Below, in pieces: positions 52,042 through 62,058 of a stretch of 64,000 bases of DNA. Below the pieces are notes generated by a model. That model searched no databases and was not told where the DNA came from. It was given only the letters and a program-made list of their open reading frames with translations. Positions within the stretch are counted from its first letter, which is position 1; every line of letters starts with the position of its first letter. The position numbers were made by a program, and so were the translations under genes. This stretch comes from Sphingomonas sp. ATCC 31555 (GTDB lineage: Bacteria; Pseudomonadota; Alphaproteobacteria; Sphingomonadales; Sphingomonadaceae), in contig NZ_ALBQ01000018.1 in the NCBI RefSeq assembly GCF_000282895.1, forward strand, positions 62,001 through 126,000, in the 5' to 3' direction.

Positions 52042-53364
52042 ATGGCTCAACATCCTTTCGCCATCGGCAATTTTCGCGCTTATTTCGTCGCCCGGCTCGC
52101 CGCCACGCTCGGGCAGATGGCGATGGTGATCGTGATCGGCTGGCAGGTGTATGACATTGCCCGTCGTTCGATGGGCATCAAGGAAGCGGCGTTTCAGCTC
52201 GGGATGATCGGCGTCGCGCAGTTCCTGCCGCTGCTGTTCCTGTCGCTGTTCGCCGGATGGGTGGCGGATCGGATCGATCGCCGCTGGATCGCACGCGCGG
52301 CAGTTGCGCTGGAGGCGTTTTGCGCGCTTGCGCTCGCATGGCTGACGTGGCGGCACACCATCACCCTGCCCTATTTGTTCGGCATCGCGGCGCTGCTCGG
52401 CGTCGCTCGCGCCTTTGCCAGCCCGGCACTGGGGGCGCTCGCGCCCAATCTGGTGCCGAAAGCGATCCTGCCGACTGCGATCGCGCTCAGCTCGCTTGCC
52501 TGGCAGACCGGAACGGTGATCGGGCCTGCAATGGGCGGCTATCTCTATGCCGCCGAGTCATGGCTTGCGTATGCCGTTTCGGGCGGGCTGTTTCTCGTCT
52601 CGCTGCTCATGCTGTTCCTGATCGGGCCGATCCCGACCGCCGCCCGCAAGTTCACCGGCAGCCCCTGGGCGCAGATGATCGACGGCCTCCGCTATGTCCG
52701 TCGCAACCGGCTGGTATTGGGCGCGATCTCGCTCGACCTGTTCGCGGTGCTGCTCGGCGGCGCGACGGCGATGCTGCCGGTCTATGCCCGCGACATCCTG
52801 CAGGTGGGATCGGAGGGCCTGGGGCACCTTCGCGCGGCCCCTGCGTTGGGTGCGGTGGTGACGGCCCTGTTCTTCTCGTGGCGCCCGCTCAGGACCAATG
52901 TGGGCGTGAAGATGCTGGTCGCGGTCGCCTTGTTCGGCCTGGCGACGGTGGTGTTCGGCGCCGCCGCACCGCTGCTGGTGCCGGTGCTCGGTCCCAAGGC
53001 GGTCGGCACCGACCTTTCGCCCGCGGTGCTGATCTCGCTGGCGGCTCTGTTCGTGCTGGGCGCGGCCGACATGGTCTCGGTGTATGTCCGCCAGTCGCTG
53101 ATCCAGCTCTACACGCCGGACGAGATGCGCGGCCGCGTCGGCGCGGTCTCCACTTTGTTCATTTCCGGCTCCAACGAGCTGGGCGAGGCCGAAAGCGGCT
53201 TCCTCGCCGCGCTGATCGGCCCGGTTGCCGCGGTGATCGGCGGCGGCGTCGGCGCGATCCTTGTCACGGTCCTGTGGTCGAAGCTATTCCCTGAGCTCAA
53301 GCGGGCTCGAACCTTCGATCCCCCGGCCACCCTCGAAGTTCCTCCCAAGGAGATGACGACATGA
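52042..53364 (+). CDS. MFS exporter (MFS_3/EntS-like)
   Basis: A 440-residue protein with twelve transmembrane helices: [47 protein letters not shown] and [19 protein letters not shown] match the EntS-like transporter group. The end overlaps the cysteine synthase start by four bases (ATGA), so the two genes are coupled. This suggests a link between export and cysteine metabolism, but it may be chance operon packing. Confidence 0.87.
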   Translation: MAQHPFAIGNFRAYFVARLAATLGQMAMVIVIGWQVYDIARRSMGIKEAAFQLGMIGVAQFLPLLFLSLFAGWVADRIDRRWIARAAVALEAFCALALAWLTWRHTITLPYLFGIAALLGVARAFASPALGALAPNLVPKAILPTAIALSSLAWQTGTVIGPAMGGYLYAAESWLAYAVSGGLFLVSLLMLFLIGPIPTAARKFTGSPWAQMIDGLRYVRRNRLVLGAISLDLFAVLLGGATAMLPVYARDILQVGSEGLGHLRAAPALGAVVTALFFSWRPLRTNVGVKMLVAVALFGLATVVFGAAAPLLVPVLGPKAVGTDLSPAVLISLAALFVLGAADMVSVYVRQSLIQLYTPDEMRGRVGAVSTLFISGSNELGEAESGFLAALIGPVAAVIGGGVGAILVTVLWSKLFPELKRARTFDPPATLEVPPKEMTT

Positions 53365-54281
53365 AGGCCAATTCGATCCTCGAGACGATCGGCAACACGC
53401 CGCACGTCCGCATCAACAAGCTGTTCCCCGGCGCCGAAGTGTGGATCAAGTCCGAGCGCGCCAACCCCGGCGGCTCGATCAAGGACCGCATCGCGCTGGC
53501 GATGGTCGAGGCGGCCGAGAAGGACGGCAGCCTCCAGCCCGGCGGCACGATCGTCGAGCCTACCAGCGGCAACACCGGCGTCGGCCTGGCGATGGTCGCA
53601 GCGGTGAAGGGCTACAAGCTGATCCTGGTGATGCCCGAGAGCATGTCGCTCGAACGCCGTCGGCTGATGCTCGCCTATGGCGCCACCTTCGATCTCACCC
53701 CGCGCGAAAAGGGCATGAAGGGCGCGATCGAGCGCGCGCTGGAAATCGTCGAGAGCACCCCCGGCGCCTGGATGCCGCAGCAGTTCGAAAACGCTGCGAA
53801 CATCGACGTCCATGTGCGTACCACTGCACAGGAAATCTTGAACGATTTCCGCGACACGTCGATCGGCGTCATCATCACCGGCGTCGGCACCGGCGGGCAC
53901 ATCACCGGCGTCGCCGAGGCGCTGAAGAAGGAATGGCCGAACCTCAAGGTGTTTGCGGTGGAGCCCGAACTGTCGCCGGTGATCTCGGGCGGCCAGCCGG
54001 GTCCGCATCCGATCCAGGGCATCGGCGCCGGCTTCGTGCCGAAGAACCTGCACACCGACGCGATCGACGGGGTGATCAAGGTCGATGCCGCGGTCGCAAA
54101 GGACATGGCGCGCCGCTCGGCCGCCGAAGAGGGTATGCTGGTCGGCATCTCCTCGGGCGGTACGCTCGCCGCGATCCTGCAGAAGCTGCCCGACCTGCCC
54201 GACGGCGTCCGCGTGCTCGGCTTCAACTATGATACCGGCGAGCGCTATCTCAGCGTGCCGGACTTCCTGCCCGAGAGCTGA
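53361..54281 (+). CDS. cysK: Cysteine synthase A
   Basis: A 306-residue PLP enzyme that makes cysteine from O-acetylserine and sulfide. PLP lysine in [19 protein letters not shown], the substrate loop [15 protein letters not shown], the phosphate-binding [15 protein letters not shown] and C-terminal SSGGTLAAI. The start overlaps the upstream MFS gene by four bases. Confidence 0.95.
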   Translation: MKANSILETIGNTPHVRINKLFPGAEVWIKSERANPGGSIKDRIALAMVEAAEKDGSLQPGGTIVEPTSGNTGVGLAMVAAVKGYKLILVMPESMSLERRRLMLAYGATFDLTPREKGMKGAIERALEIVESTPGAWMPQQFENAANIDVHVRTTAQEILNDFRDTSIGVIITGVGTGGHITGVAEALKKEWPNLKVFAVEPELSPVISGGQPGPHPIQGIGAGFVPKNLHTDAIDGVIKVDAAVAKDMARRSAAEEGMLVGISSGGTLAAILQKLPDLPDGVRVLGFNYDTGERYLSVPDFLPES

Positions 54282-54313
54282 TCAGAGGTGGAAGGCGCTG
54301 CCCCTCCACCGAC

Positions 54314-54405
54314 ATCCCGGCGAAAGCCGGGATCGATTGGCTTCAACGGCGCGGCTCCTGCCGAACCGGAGGAGATGAATGGATCCCGGCTTTTGCAGGG
54401 ATGAC
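54314..54405. repeat. Palindromic intergenic repeat pair
   Basis: ATCCCGGCGAAAGCCGGGAT (54314-54333) and, 47 bases on, GGATCCCGGCTTTTGCAGGGATG as an inverted, diverged copy. ATCCCGGC/GCCGGGAT hairpin repeats are common between genes in sphingomonads and other alphaproteobacteria. They may stabilise or end the cysK transcript. Confidence 0.6.
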
Positions 54406-54418
54406 AGCGTGTTAGGGC

Positions 54419-55054
54419 CTATTTCTGGGACTTGGGATCAACCGCCGGAGCCTCGGCGGTTCCGTTGTCGGCTGGAGCAGTCGGCGTCTCCGCAGCGACA
54501 GGCAGCGCGACCTGCCCCTCCACCCGCCGGTTCTTCGCCCGCGCCTCGGGATCGTCGCTGCCGTCCGTTTTGGCGTTCGGCACCAGCGCGCGGGTCTCGC
54601 CGAACGCGATCACCGTCATTCGCTCGGCCGGCACGCCCTTCGATAGCAGATAGTCGCGCACCGCCTCGGCCCGCTTGCGCGAGGCAATGAGGTTGTCCCG
54701 GTCATTGCCGCGCGTGTCGGTGTGGCCGCCGATCGTGATCGTACCGCCTGCGGCGGTCGTCGGATTCGCCAGCATCTCGTCGAGCAGCTTGCGTCCAGCA
54801 TCATCCAGCTTCAGCCCCGATCCGCCGAAGGGCACCACAACTTCCAGCGGCTTGAGCTCGGCCTTCTTCGGCTCGTCCGGTACCACCTCCGGGCGCAGGA
54901 TCGATTTGGGCGCCTCGGCAGCGCTGTTGTTCGCCAGCGCATCATCCTCGACGAAAATGCTCCTGTTCTCCGCCGCGGCATTGTCGCCCGGCGCCTCGCG
55001 GGCGTCACAGCCCGCCAGCACCCCCAGGAGCGCCAGCATCGCCCATCTGCTCAT
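54419..55054 (-). CDS. OmpA-family lipoprotein
   Basis: A 211-residue protein. The lipobox LAGC gives lipid-modified Cys16 (LLGVLAGCDAREA). After an acidic linker of about 70 residues comes an OmpA peptidoglycan-binding domain: TITIGGHTDTRGNDRDNLIASRKRAEAVRDYLLSKGVPAERM and NRRVEGQVALPV. It overlaps the upstream antiporter gene by four bases and probably ties the outer membrane to the wall. Confidence 0.9.
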   Translation of the reverse strand: MSRWAMLALLGVLAGCDAREAPGDNAAAENRSIFVEDDALANNSAAEAPKSILRPEVVPDEPKKAELKPLEVVVPFGGSGLKLDDAGRKLLDEMLANPTTAAGGTITIGGHTDTRGNDRDNLIASRKRAEAVRDYLLSKGVPAERMTVIAFGETRALVPNAKTDGSDDPEARAKNRRVEGQVALPVAAETPTAPADNGTAEAPAVDPKSQK

Positions 55055-56865
55055 GCAACCTCCTCCTGAAGCCGTCGCGCCGGCATGGGGGGCACGTACG
55101 AGATGATCGTGTCGCCGGGCTGCGGCGTCGGCCGGCTGGCGTGCGAGAAGAAGCGGAGCATTCCGCTCTTGCGCACCAGCAGCAGCATGTCGGCAGCATC
55201 GGGCAGGTCCGCCTTGGCGGCGTCGAAATCGAACTGCTCGGTCAGGCGGGTCTTGCGGAAGCTCCAGCCCTCGCGATCGCGTTCGACGATTTCCTCGACA
55301 CCGTGGCCGCTGGTAAACAACGCGCGCCCGCGCAGCGATTCCGGCAGGGCGCGAGCATCCTCGTCATCGCCGCCGCTGCCGAGCTGGTAGACATTGTCGC
55401 GGCCCATCTCATGCGCGAATTCGTTGCAGACGAGCGCGTTGTACGCCTCGTTGTCGCTGGTCGCGGCGAGCACCTGGAACTGCGACATGTCCAGCCGATC
55501 CTCGGTAGCTTCTGCCAGGATCTCGCCATGGTAAGTGGGAATTCCGATCTGCCTGGCCGGCCGGAGCCGCTGCCAGCTCGTGTCGCAGATCGTTACCGGC
55601 ACTTCGAGCTGGCGCAACTGCTCCGCCAACGCCAAGCTCCATGGCGTACCGCCCACGATCAGCAGGCCGCGATCCGTCGCGCCCGTAACTTTGAGCAAGC
55701 GTGCGACCGGCCCGATCGAGAAGCCGTGCGCGACGATGGTTACGACGACCACGGCGAAGGAGAGAGTCACCAGGATCGAGCCGTCGCTATAGCCGAGCTT
55801 GTCCAAACGTAGCGCGAAGAGCCCCGAAATAGCCACTGCAACGATACCGCGCGGCGCGATCCAGGCGACCAGCAGTCGCTCGTTCCATGGTACGCGCGTG
55901 AAGGCGAGGCTCGCCAATACGGTGATCGGCCGCACGAGGAACAAGAGTGCCGCAAGGAAGGCGAGAAACCGCCATTCGAACTGACGCAGCACCTCGAAAT
56001 CGAGCGAGGCTGACAGCAGCACGAACACGCCCGAGATCAGCAGGACGGTGACGTTCTCCTTGAACGGATGGATATCCCGCAGCGAATCGAGCCGCATATT
56101 GGCAAGCGCCACGCCCATCACCGTCACCGTGAGCAGCCCGGTTTCCTGCTTGATCAGGTTCGAACCGACGAACACGCCGATCACCGCGACCAGCAACACC
56201 GGCGCTTTCAGGTATTCGGGGACATGGCCGCGCGGAAATGCCCAGCCGATCGCCTTGGCAGCAAGCCAGCCGATCAGACCCGCAACGATGCTGGCAGCGA
56301 GCAGCGACAGGAATACGCTGGCGAGTGTCCCGCCATCGCCCACACGACGCAGATATTCATAGGTGATCAGGCCGCACAGTGCGCCGATCGGATCGTTGAC
56401 GATCGCTTCCCACTTCAGGATCGCCCGTGGCCTCGCCGCGACATTGCTCTGGCGCAGCAGCGGCAGGACCACGGTGGGGCCGGTGACGACCAGAATGCCG
56501 GCGAACAGCGTCGCGACAGGCCACACCAGCCCAGCAGCATAATAGAGCGCGAGGGTACCCAACGCCCAGCCAATCGGCACGCCCAGGAAGACCAGCCGGG
56601 TCACTGCGCCATCGGTGCGCCGCAGCTCGCGGAAGTTGAGGCTGAGGCCGCCTTCAAAGAGGATCAGCGCCACTGCGATCGAGACGATCGGCTCCAGCAG
56701 TTCGCCGAATACGCGCTCGGGGACGATCAGCCCGGTGACCGGCCCTGCCAGCACCCCGGCGACGAGCATCAGTGCGATGGCAGGCCAACCTGTACGCCAG
56801 GCGATCCACTGCGCGCCGATGCCGAGCGCACCGATCAGCGCGATGACGAGCGCGGGTTGATGCAT
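55051..56865 (-). CDS. Cation:proton antiporter (CPA1) with C-terminal TrkA-N domain
   Basis: A 604-residue protein. The first 400 residues are a NhaP/CPA1-type antiporter with about 12 spans (EPIVSIAVALILFEGGLSLN, FAGILVVTGPTVVLPLLRQ, WEAIVNDPIGALCG with the ND pair of CPA1). The cytoplasmic part has a TrkA-N Rossmann domain (GLLIVGGTPWSLALAEQLRQLEVPVTICD) and further regulatory sequence. It would exchange Na+ or K+ for H+ under nucleotide control. Start MHQPALVIAL at 56865 is the Met before the first helix. Confidence 0.92.
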   Translation of the reverse strand: MHQPALVIALIGALGIGAQWIAWRTGWPAIALMLVAGVLAGPVTGLIVPERVFGELLEPIVSIAVALILFEGGLSLNFRELRRTDGAVTRLVFLGVPIGWALGTLALYYAAGLVWPVATLFAGILVVTGPTVVLPLLRQSNVAARPRAILKWEAIVNDPIGALCGLITYEYLRRVGDGGTLASVFLSLLAASIVAGLIGWLAAKAIGWAFPRGHVPEYLKAPVLLVAVIGVFVGSNLIKQETGLLTVTVMGVALANMRLDSLRDIHPFKENVTVLLISGVFVLLSASLDFEVLRQFEWRFLAFLAALLFLVRPITVLASLAFTRVPWNERLLVAWIAPRGIVAVAISGLFALRLDKLGYSDGSILVTLSFAVVVVTIVAHGFSIGPVARLLKVTGATDRGLLIVGGTPWSLALAEQLRQLEVPVTICDTSWQRLRPARQIGIPTYHGEILAEATEDRLDMSQFQVLAATSDNEAYNALVCNEFAHEMGRDNVYQLGSGGDDEDARALPESLRGRALFTSGHGVEEIVERDREGWSFRKTRLTEQFDFDAAKADLPDAADMLLLVRKSGMLRFFSHASRPTPQPGDTIISYVPPMPARRLQEEVA

Positions 56866-57019
56866 TCGGAGAAAATACCTTCCTTCACGCGCCAAGACGA
56901 TGCGCGCCCCATCGCAATACGGCTGCGACACTGGATCGGTTCCGTTTCAGTTGCGGACGAAATCCGGGCTGTTCCCACCTTTGCCGCTTTGGGATAAGGC
57001 CGGCCACCTTCGATCGAGA

Positions 57020-58381
57020 ATGCCACAACCGCCTGTGCCGCCTGATAACCCCACCACCCCGCTTGCCTCCTGGCTCCGCCTGGTTCTCGGCATCGTCACG
57101 CTCGCCGCCCTGGTGGTGCCGACGCTGCTGGTGCTCAATGCGCCCGGCGTGCCGCACCGTCCGCGTCGCGTGCCCCCCGTCGTGCTGCCAGCGCGAGTCG
57201 TGCCCAAGGAGGAGCTGCCGCCGGTAGAGCCGGTCGCGATCGCCAATCTTGCGCCGGAAGATGCGCGGGCGTTCAACGCCTCGATACCCATATCCACCGC
57301 GCCGAACCCGGCGGCTCGCCCTTTCCATCTCACTGGCAGCGCGGCAAGCCAGGAACGCGCAGTCGACTGCCTCGCTGCCGCCGAGATATATGAAGCCGGC
57401 GACGACGCGCTGGGCGAGCGGGCGGTAGCGCAGGTGGTTATCAACCGCGTACGCCATCCGGCTTTCCCCAAGACGGTCTGCGGCGTGGTGTTTCAGGGAT
57501 CGGAGCGGAGCACCGGCTGCCAGTTCACCTTCACCTGTGACGGCGCACTCGCCCGCTGGTCGCCCACCCCCATCGCCTGGACCCGCGCCCGGGAGATTGC
57601 CCGCATGGCGCTGCGCGGCGCAGTGTTCCGCCCCGTGGGGCACGCCACTCACTATCACACCGATTGGGTCGTGCCCTATTGGAGCGCCAGCCTCGACAAG
57701 ATCGTCGCGCTCCACACCCATCTGTTCTTCCGTTGGGCCGGCTGGTGGGGCACGCCGCCCGCCTTCAACCGCGCCTATATCGCCGACGAACCGAACATCG
57801 CGCTGCTCGCGAAACTTTCCCCCGCGCATCAAGGTTCGGCGGATGCAGTCGTCGGTGCTGCCGGGAATCCCGGTGCGACCGGGCTGCTGTTCGACGTGCA
57901 GAAGGCGGCCGCCGCAATCCCGGCCACTGACGTGCCGGCAGCGGTTGCCGGGGATCAGAACGTGTTCCTCGTCACGCTTTCCGAGGACATGCTTCCCGAT
58001 CTCTACCCTGCGCTTGCGCTGCGCACCTGCGGCGACCGCCCGTATTGCAAGTTCATGGCCTGGCTCGATCCGGCGAAAAAACCGGCGCGGCTTCCGCCCA
58101 CCGGTGAACAGGCAGCGGCGATGGCATTCAGCTATTTGCGCGACACGCGGGTGCAATATGTAAAGGCGCTGTGGAACTGTGATCAGTTTCGCCGTCCCAG
58201 CCCCGCCCAGTGCATGCGCCGGCAGCCGCCGCCCGCACCGGTTGCCACGCTGGCACCAGCGCCGAGAGCCGAGCCCGCGCCGCTCGACGGCGTACGGCGC
58301 AAGGCGCCTCCCGCACAGAACAAGGCCGGCGCAGCGGCTCCCGCTGCGCCGGCCTCGCAACTGCCCGCAAGCAGCGATTAG
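57020..58381 (+). CDS. SleB-type cell wall hydrolase
   Basis: A 453-residue protein: one N-terminal membrane anchor (LRLVLGIVTLAALVVPTLLVLN), a Pro-rich linker, then a Hydrolase_2/SleB domain (residues about 145-265: LAAAEIYEAGDDALGERAVAQVVINRVRHPAFPKTVCGVVFQGSERSTGCQFTFTCDG with the catalytic-type Glu after NRV...). The C-terminal 80 residues are Pro/Ala-rich. SleB family members cut peptidoglycan. The last bases overlap the convergent acyl-CoA dehydrogenase stop. Confidence 0.88.
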   Translation: MPQPPVPPDNPTTPLASWLRLVLGIVTLAALVVPTLLVLNAPGVPHRPRRVPPVVLPARVVPKEELPPVEPVAIANLAPEDARAFNASIPISTAPNPAARPFHLTGSAASQERAVDCLAAAEIYEAGDDALGERAVAQVVINRVRHPAFPKTVCGVVFQGSERSTGCQFTFTCDGALARWSPTPIAWTRAREIARMALRGAVFRPVGHATHYHTDWVVPYWSASLDKIVALHTHLFFRWAGWWGTPPAFNRAYIADEPNIALLAKLSPAHQGSADAVVGAAGNPGATGLLFDVQKAAAAIPATDVPAAVAGDQNVFLVTLSEDMLPDLYPALALRTCGDRPYCKFMAWLDPAKKPARLPPTGEQAAAMAFSYLRDTRVQYVKALWNCDQFRRPSPAQCMRRQPPPAPVATLAPAPRAEPAPLDGVRRKAPPAQNKAGAAAPAAPASQLPASSD

Positions 58382-60180
58382 GCGGCCTTGAACATCTCCG
58401 GGTCGAGCGCCATCACCGCTTCGCTACCCGCCTCGATCTTGCGGCGCAGGCCGCTCGCATCGGGGAGGAACCGCTCGGCATAGAAGCGCGCGGTGACCAG
58501 CTTGGCCTCGAGGAAGGCGACATCCTCGGCGCCCTGCGCCAGCGCCTCGCTCGCGGCCTTGGCCATGCGCAGCCACATCAGGCCCAGCGCCACCGTGCCG
58601 GTCAGTTGCATGTAGGGATAGGCACCCGCGCCGACCTCGTTCGGGTTCTTGAAGCCGTTCTGCGCCAGCCACATCGTCGCACCCTGGAGATGCCCCAGCG
58701 CCTTCTCCAGTGCCTCGGCAAAGCCCGCAAGCTTCGCATCCCCCTTGGCCGCGGCGACTTCCTCGCTCACGACACGGAAGAAGGCCTGCACCGCCCGGCC
58801 ACCGTTCAGCGCCAGCTTGCGGCCGACCAGGTCCATCGCCTGTACGCCGTTGGTGCCTTCGTAGATCATCGCGATGCGGGCATCGCGGACATACTGCTCC
58901 ATGCCCCATTCGGCGATATAGCCATGGCCGCCATAGACCTGCTGGCAATCGGTCGCGACCTTGTAGCCGATATCGGTGCCGACGCCCTTGATCACCGGGG
59001 TTAGCAGGCCGATCAGGTCGCCGGCGAGCTGGCGCTCCTCCTCGGTTGCGGCGGCATGTTCCATGTCGACCTGGAGCGCCCCCCACAGGCACAAAGCGCG
59101 TAGTCCCTCGATCTGCGCCTTGGCTTCCATCAGCATGCGGCGGACGTCCGGGTGAACAAACAGCGTGTCCGCCTTCTCGGCCGGCTCCTTCGGACCGGTG
59201 AGCGCGCGGCCCTGACGGCGGTCGCCGGCATATTGGACGGCGTTCTGCATCGCGACTTCGGCGATGCCGAGGCCCTGCAGGCCGACACCCAGCCGCGCGG
59301 CGTTCATCATGATGAACATCGCGGCGAGACCCTTCATCTCCTCGCCGACGAGCCAGCCGGTGGCGCCGTCATAGTTCATCACGCAGGTCGAGTTGGCATG
59401 GATGCCCATCTTGTGCTCGATCGAGCCGCAGCTCACGCCGTTGCGCGCGCCGAGCGAGCCGTCGTCGTTGACCAGGAACTTGGGCACCACGAACAGCGAG
59501 ATGCCCTTGGTGCTGTCCGGCGCGCCCGGGGTCTTGGCCAGCACCAGATGGATGATGTTGCTGGTCAGGTCGTGCTCGCCCGACGAGATGAAGATCTTGG
59601 TGCCGGTGATGCTGTAGGAGCCGTCCGGATTGGGCTCGGCCTTGGTCTTGATGAGGCCCAGATCGGTGCCGCACTGCGGCTCGGTCAGGTTCATCGTGCC
59701 GCCCCATTCGCCCGAGACCATCTTCGGGACGTACTTGGCCTTCTGCTCCTCCGAGCCCTTGACCAGCAGCGCGGCGATCGCGCCATGGGTCAGGCCCGGA
59801 TACATGGCAAAGGCCATGTTCGAGGCGATCATATATTCCTCGAACGCGGTCGCCACGACATGCGGCATCGCCTGGCCGCCATACTCGGCCGGCGCGCTGA
59901 GCGTGCCCCAGCCGCTTTCGACGAACTGCTGATAGGCTTGCTTGAAGCCGTCCGGCGTGGTCACGCTGCCATCGGGGTGGCGGGTGCAGCCCTGCTGGTC
60001 GCCGCTATGATTGATCGGGAACAGCACCTCGGCGACGAACTTGCCGCCTTCCTCCAGCACCGCGTCGACCACGTCGGGCGTCGCTGCCTGGAAGTGCGGC
60101 AGGTTGGTGTAGCGATCGAGCCCGATGACCCGATCCAGAATGAAGCGCGTGTCGCGCACAGGGGCGGTAAACTGCGGCAT
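58378..60180 (-). CDS. Acyl-CoA dehydrogenase (long-chain, FadE-like)
   Basis: A 600-residue FAD acyl-CoA dehydrogenase of the extended type with a C-terminal domain. It starts MPQFTAPVRDTRFIL, a signature of the 600-residue group. The FAD region is GGTMNLTEPQCGTDLGLIKT and the ETF-side region DRRQGRALTG. The catalytic base is expected in the segment YVRDARIAMIYEGTNGVQAMDLVGRKL. Downstream of a MerR-type regulator gene on the same strand, which likely controls it. Confidence 0.94.
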   Translation of the reverse strand: MPQFTAPVRDTRFILDRVIGLDRYTNLPHFQAATPDVVDAVLEEGGKFVAEVLFPINHSGDQQGCTRHPDGSVTTPDGFKQAYQQFVESGWGTLSAPAEYGGQAMPHVVATAFEEYMIASNMAFAMYPGLTHGAIAALLVKGSEEQKAKYVPKMVSGEWGGTMNLTEPQCGTDLGLIKTKAEPNPDGSYSITGTKIFISSGEHDLTSNIIHLVLAKTPGAPDSTKGISLFVVPKFLVNDDGSLGARNGVSCGSIEHKMGIHANSTCVMNYDGATGWLVGEEMKGLAAMFIMMNAARLGVGLQGLGIAEVAMQNAVQYAGDRRQGRALTGPKEPAEKADTLFVHPDVRRMLMEAKAQIEGLRALCLWGALQVDMEHAAATEEERQLAGDLIGLLTPVIKGVGTDIGYKVATDCQQVYGGHGYIAEWGMEQYVRDARIAMIYEGTNGVQAMDLVGRKLALNGGRAVQAFFRVVSEEVAAAKGDAKLAGFAEALEKALGHLQGATMWLAQNGFKNPNEVGAGAYPYMQLTGTVALGLMWLRMAKAASEALAQGAEDVAFLEAKLVTARFYAERFLPDASGLRRKIEAGSEAVMALDPEMFKAA

Positions 60181-60206
60181 TTCAGGTTCCTCAGCGTTCG
60201 TTGTTC

Positions 60207-60635
60207 TTAGTGCTCGTTGTCTTTGCTTTTGATCAGGTCGACGAACTGCGCGAGCTCGGCGATATGCGCATCGATGTCCCGCTTCTGCGCTTCGAGATGG
60301 CGGATGCGGTCCATGCACCGCTCCAGCGTCACCTGGCGCTGGACGCGCCGGCCGTCGCCAAGATCGTAGAGATCGATCATCTCCTTGATCTCGCCCAGGC
60401 TGAAGCCGACGCGCTTGCCGCGCAGGATCCAGGCGAGCCGGGCGCGGTCGCGGTGCGTGTAGATGCGCTGGGTGCCCCGCCGCTCGGGCGAAATCAGCCC
60501 CTCGTCCTCATAGAAGCGTAGCGCGCGCGGCGTAACGCCGAACTCGGCACACAAGTCGGAAATCGAGAAGGCGTCGCGGTCGGGACGCGGTTCGATCGGC
60601 GCCAGGGCCTCGATCGGAAAGGCAGCAGCGGTCAT
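60207..60635 (-). CDS. MerR-family regulator (LiuR-like)
   Basis: A 142-residue MerR protein: SISDLCAEFGVTPRALRFYEDEGLISPERRGTQRIYTHRDRARLAWIL is the DNA-binding domain, followed by GFSLGEIKEMIDLYDLGDG and a coiled coil. This layout is the LiuR/branched-chain or fatty acid type, which senses acyl-CoA. It starts the acyl-CoA dehydrogenase operon. Its promoter appears leaderless: the -10 TACAAA ends seven bases before the ATG. Confidence 0.9.
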   Translation of the reverse strand: MTAAAFPIEALAPIEPRPDRDAFSISDLCAEFGVTPRALRFYEDEGLISPERRGTQRIYTHRDRARLAWILRGKRVGFSLGEIKEMIDLYDLGDGRRVQRQVTLERCMDRIRHLEAQKRDIDAHIAELAQFVDLIKSKDNEH

Positions 60636-60641
60636 GCTGCT

Positions 60642-60671
60642 TTTGTAGTTTCCCTTTACGTGAACGTCAAG
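60642..60671 (-). promoter_or_regulatory. Promoter and operator of the merR-acyl-CoA dehydrogenase operon
   Basis: On the minus strand -35 TTGACG (60670-60665), 17 bases, -10 TACAAA (60647-60642). The dyad CTTGACGT / ACGTAAAG (60654-60671) covers the -35 box with one mismatch between arms. Such ACGT-centred dyads are typical of LiuR-type MerR operators. Confidence 0.6.
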
Positions 60672-60746
60672 TGTGCACCGCTAAATCATGCCCGGTGGTT
60701 GCACGTCTTCGAGACACCCCCCGATGCAGCGGCATCTATCAGACGG

Positions 60747-61244
60747 TCACTCTTCGCAAAGGGGTTGCCCTTTTGCATCGCGCATCGCTCGTGCCTCGGC
60801 CATCGACTCGCCTAGCCGGGTGAACTGCGCGCCTGCGAGCCCTGCCCTGCCCGTGCAAAGCCGCGCGCACGGTGCCGGCACCGCCCCCGGCAGGGCGAGG
60901 TGATCGCCATCGTAACGGGCGGTGAAGCGGCAGGCGTCGGCGGATCCGAGTATCAATTCCAGCCCGTCGGCAGTGCGCCGCACCGACCCCGTCGCGCGGC
61001 AGCCATTCGCCGCGTCATAATCGATGACGATGCCGACCCGGTTCGCCTTCGCCGAAGGGAGGATGCAAAGCCTGTCGGGCCCGCGGGCAAATGCGCCGAA
61101 AATCGCGCGGTTCTGCGGATCGCGCACCAGCCCGCGTTCGATGGCTGCCGTTTCCAAATCGGGCGAGACAGCGGACGTCGGACCGGTGGTAGGCCCGCCG
61201 CATCCGGCAAGTCCCAGCAGCAGCGCCAGAACGCGCCGCTTCAT
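60747..61244 (-). CDS. Hypothetical lipoprotein
   Basis: A 165-residue protein starting [21 protein letters not shown], lipobox LAGC with Cys15. The mature part has three more Cys pairs in spread positions ([38 protein letters not shown]). The start lies in the ATGA overlap with the hisI stop, so it is coupled to hisI. No family recognised. Confidence 0.78.
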   Translation of the reverse strand: MKRRVLALLLGLAGCGGPTTGPTSAVSPDLETAAIERGLVRDPQNRAIFGAFARGPDRLCILPSAKANRVGIVIDYDAANGCRATGSVRRTADGLELILGSADACRFTARYDGDHLALPGAVPAPCARLCTGRAGLAGAQFTRLGESMAEARAMRDAKGQPLCEE

Positions 61245-61603
61245 GCGTCGCGCACCAGCGCTCCCTTCTCGATCCGGCGGTAGAAGCAGCTCAGAGCGCC
61301 CGTGTGGCAGGCTGGGCCGTGCGGCTCGACGCGGAGCCACACCGCATCCTGATCGCAGTCGATCCGTGCCTCGACAAGGTTAAGAAAATGCCCCGAAGTC
61401 TCGCCTTTGGTCCACAACCGGCCGCGGCTGCGCGACCAGAATGTGGCCCTGCCCGTCGACAGCGTCACCGCCAGCGCCTCGGCATTCATATGCGCGAGCA
61501 TCAGCACCTCGCCGGTGCTGGCATGAGTAGCGACGGCGGTGATCAGGCCGTTGGCGTCATATTTCGGGTCGAGCGTGGCGCCCGTTTCACGGATATCGGT
61601 CAC
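61241..61603 (-). CDS. hisI: Phosphoribosyl-AMP cyclohydrolase
   Basis: A 120-residue stand-alone HisI that opens the adenine ring in histidine synthesis. Signatures: [43 protein letters not shown], with metal ligands in [29 protein letters not shown]. It is not fused to HisE. A lipoprotein gene overlaps its stop. Confidence 0.95.
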   Translation of the reverse strand: MTDIRETGATLDPKYDANGLITAVATHASTGEVLMLAHMNAEALAVTLSTGRATFWSRSRGRLWTKGETSGHFLNLVEARIDCDQDAVWLRVEPHGPACHTGALSCFYRRIEKGALVRDA

Positions 61604-61707
61604 CAGGCAGCCTTAGCGGAATCGGCCGAAGACGTCATCTCCTGATACGACCGGAACCGCAAGCGACAGGTCAGGCTCCGCCTCTTCCGAAGCTGCGAGA
61701 GACGATC

Positions 61708-61956
61708 TCAGTGGTTGCGAATCGCCTTCACCAGCGCCGCCTTGTCCTTGCTCGAACGCCCCTCGATACCGATTTCCTTCGCCTCGTCGTACAGCTCGGC
61801 CTTGCTACGCTGCTCGAGCTTGCCGCCGCCGGCGTCGAGGGAACCATTCGCCTGCGCATTAGCGATCCGCGCCGCCTTCTCTTTCGAGGCGCCTTCCTTC
61901 CGCAGCTTCTCGTACACTGCGTCGTTCTTGATCTGCGAACCGTGGTCCTTCGCCAT
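61708..61956 (-). CDS. Small Rho N-terminal-like protein
   Basis: An 82-residue protein: MAKDHGSQIKNDAVYEKLRKEGASKEKAARIAN at the N-terminus and a C-terminal SAP/Rho-N-like motif RSKAELYDEAKEIGIEGRSSKDKAALVKAIRNH. Proteins of this kind are widespread and often stress-induced. Upstream on the minus strand GGACC, 16 bases, GGTT resembles an EcfG site with one mismatch. Confidence 0.82.
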   Translation of the reverse strand: MAKDHGSQIKNDAVYEKLRKEGASKEKAARIANAQANGSLDAGGGKLEQRSKAELYDEAKEIGIEGRSSKDKAALVKAIRNH

Positions 61957-62058
61957 GTTTCGTCTCCCACTTAAAGGGAAGGTAACCGGCGAATCGGGAA
62001 AATGGTCCTTCGCGGAACGTGGCGCCCCGGACCAGCAGGTCCAGGGCGCATGCGGGAC

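Noticed and set aside
59152-60210. 352-codon plus-strand frame opposite the acyl-CoA dehydrogenase
   Set aside because: Antisense to a well-conserved enzyme and without similarity to any family I know.
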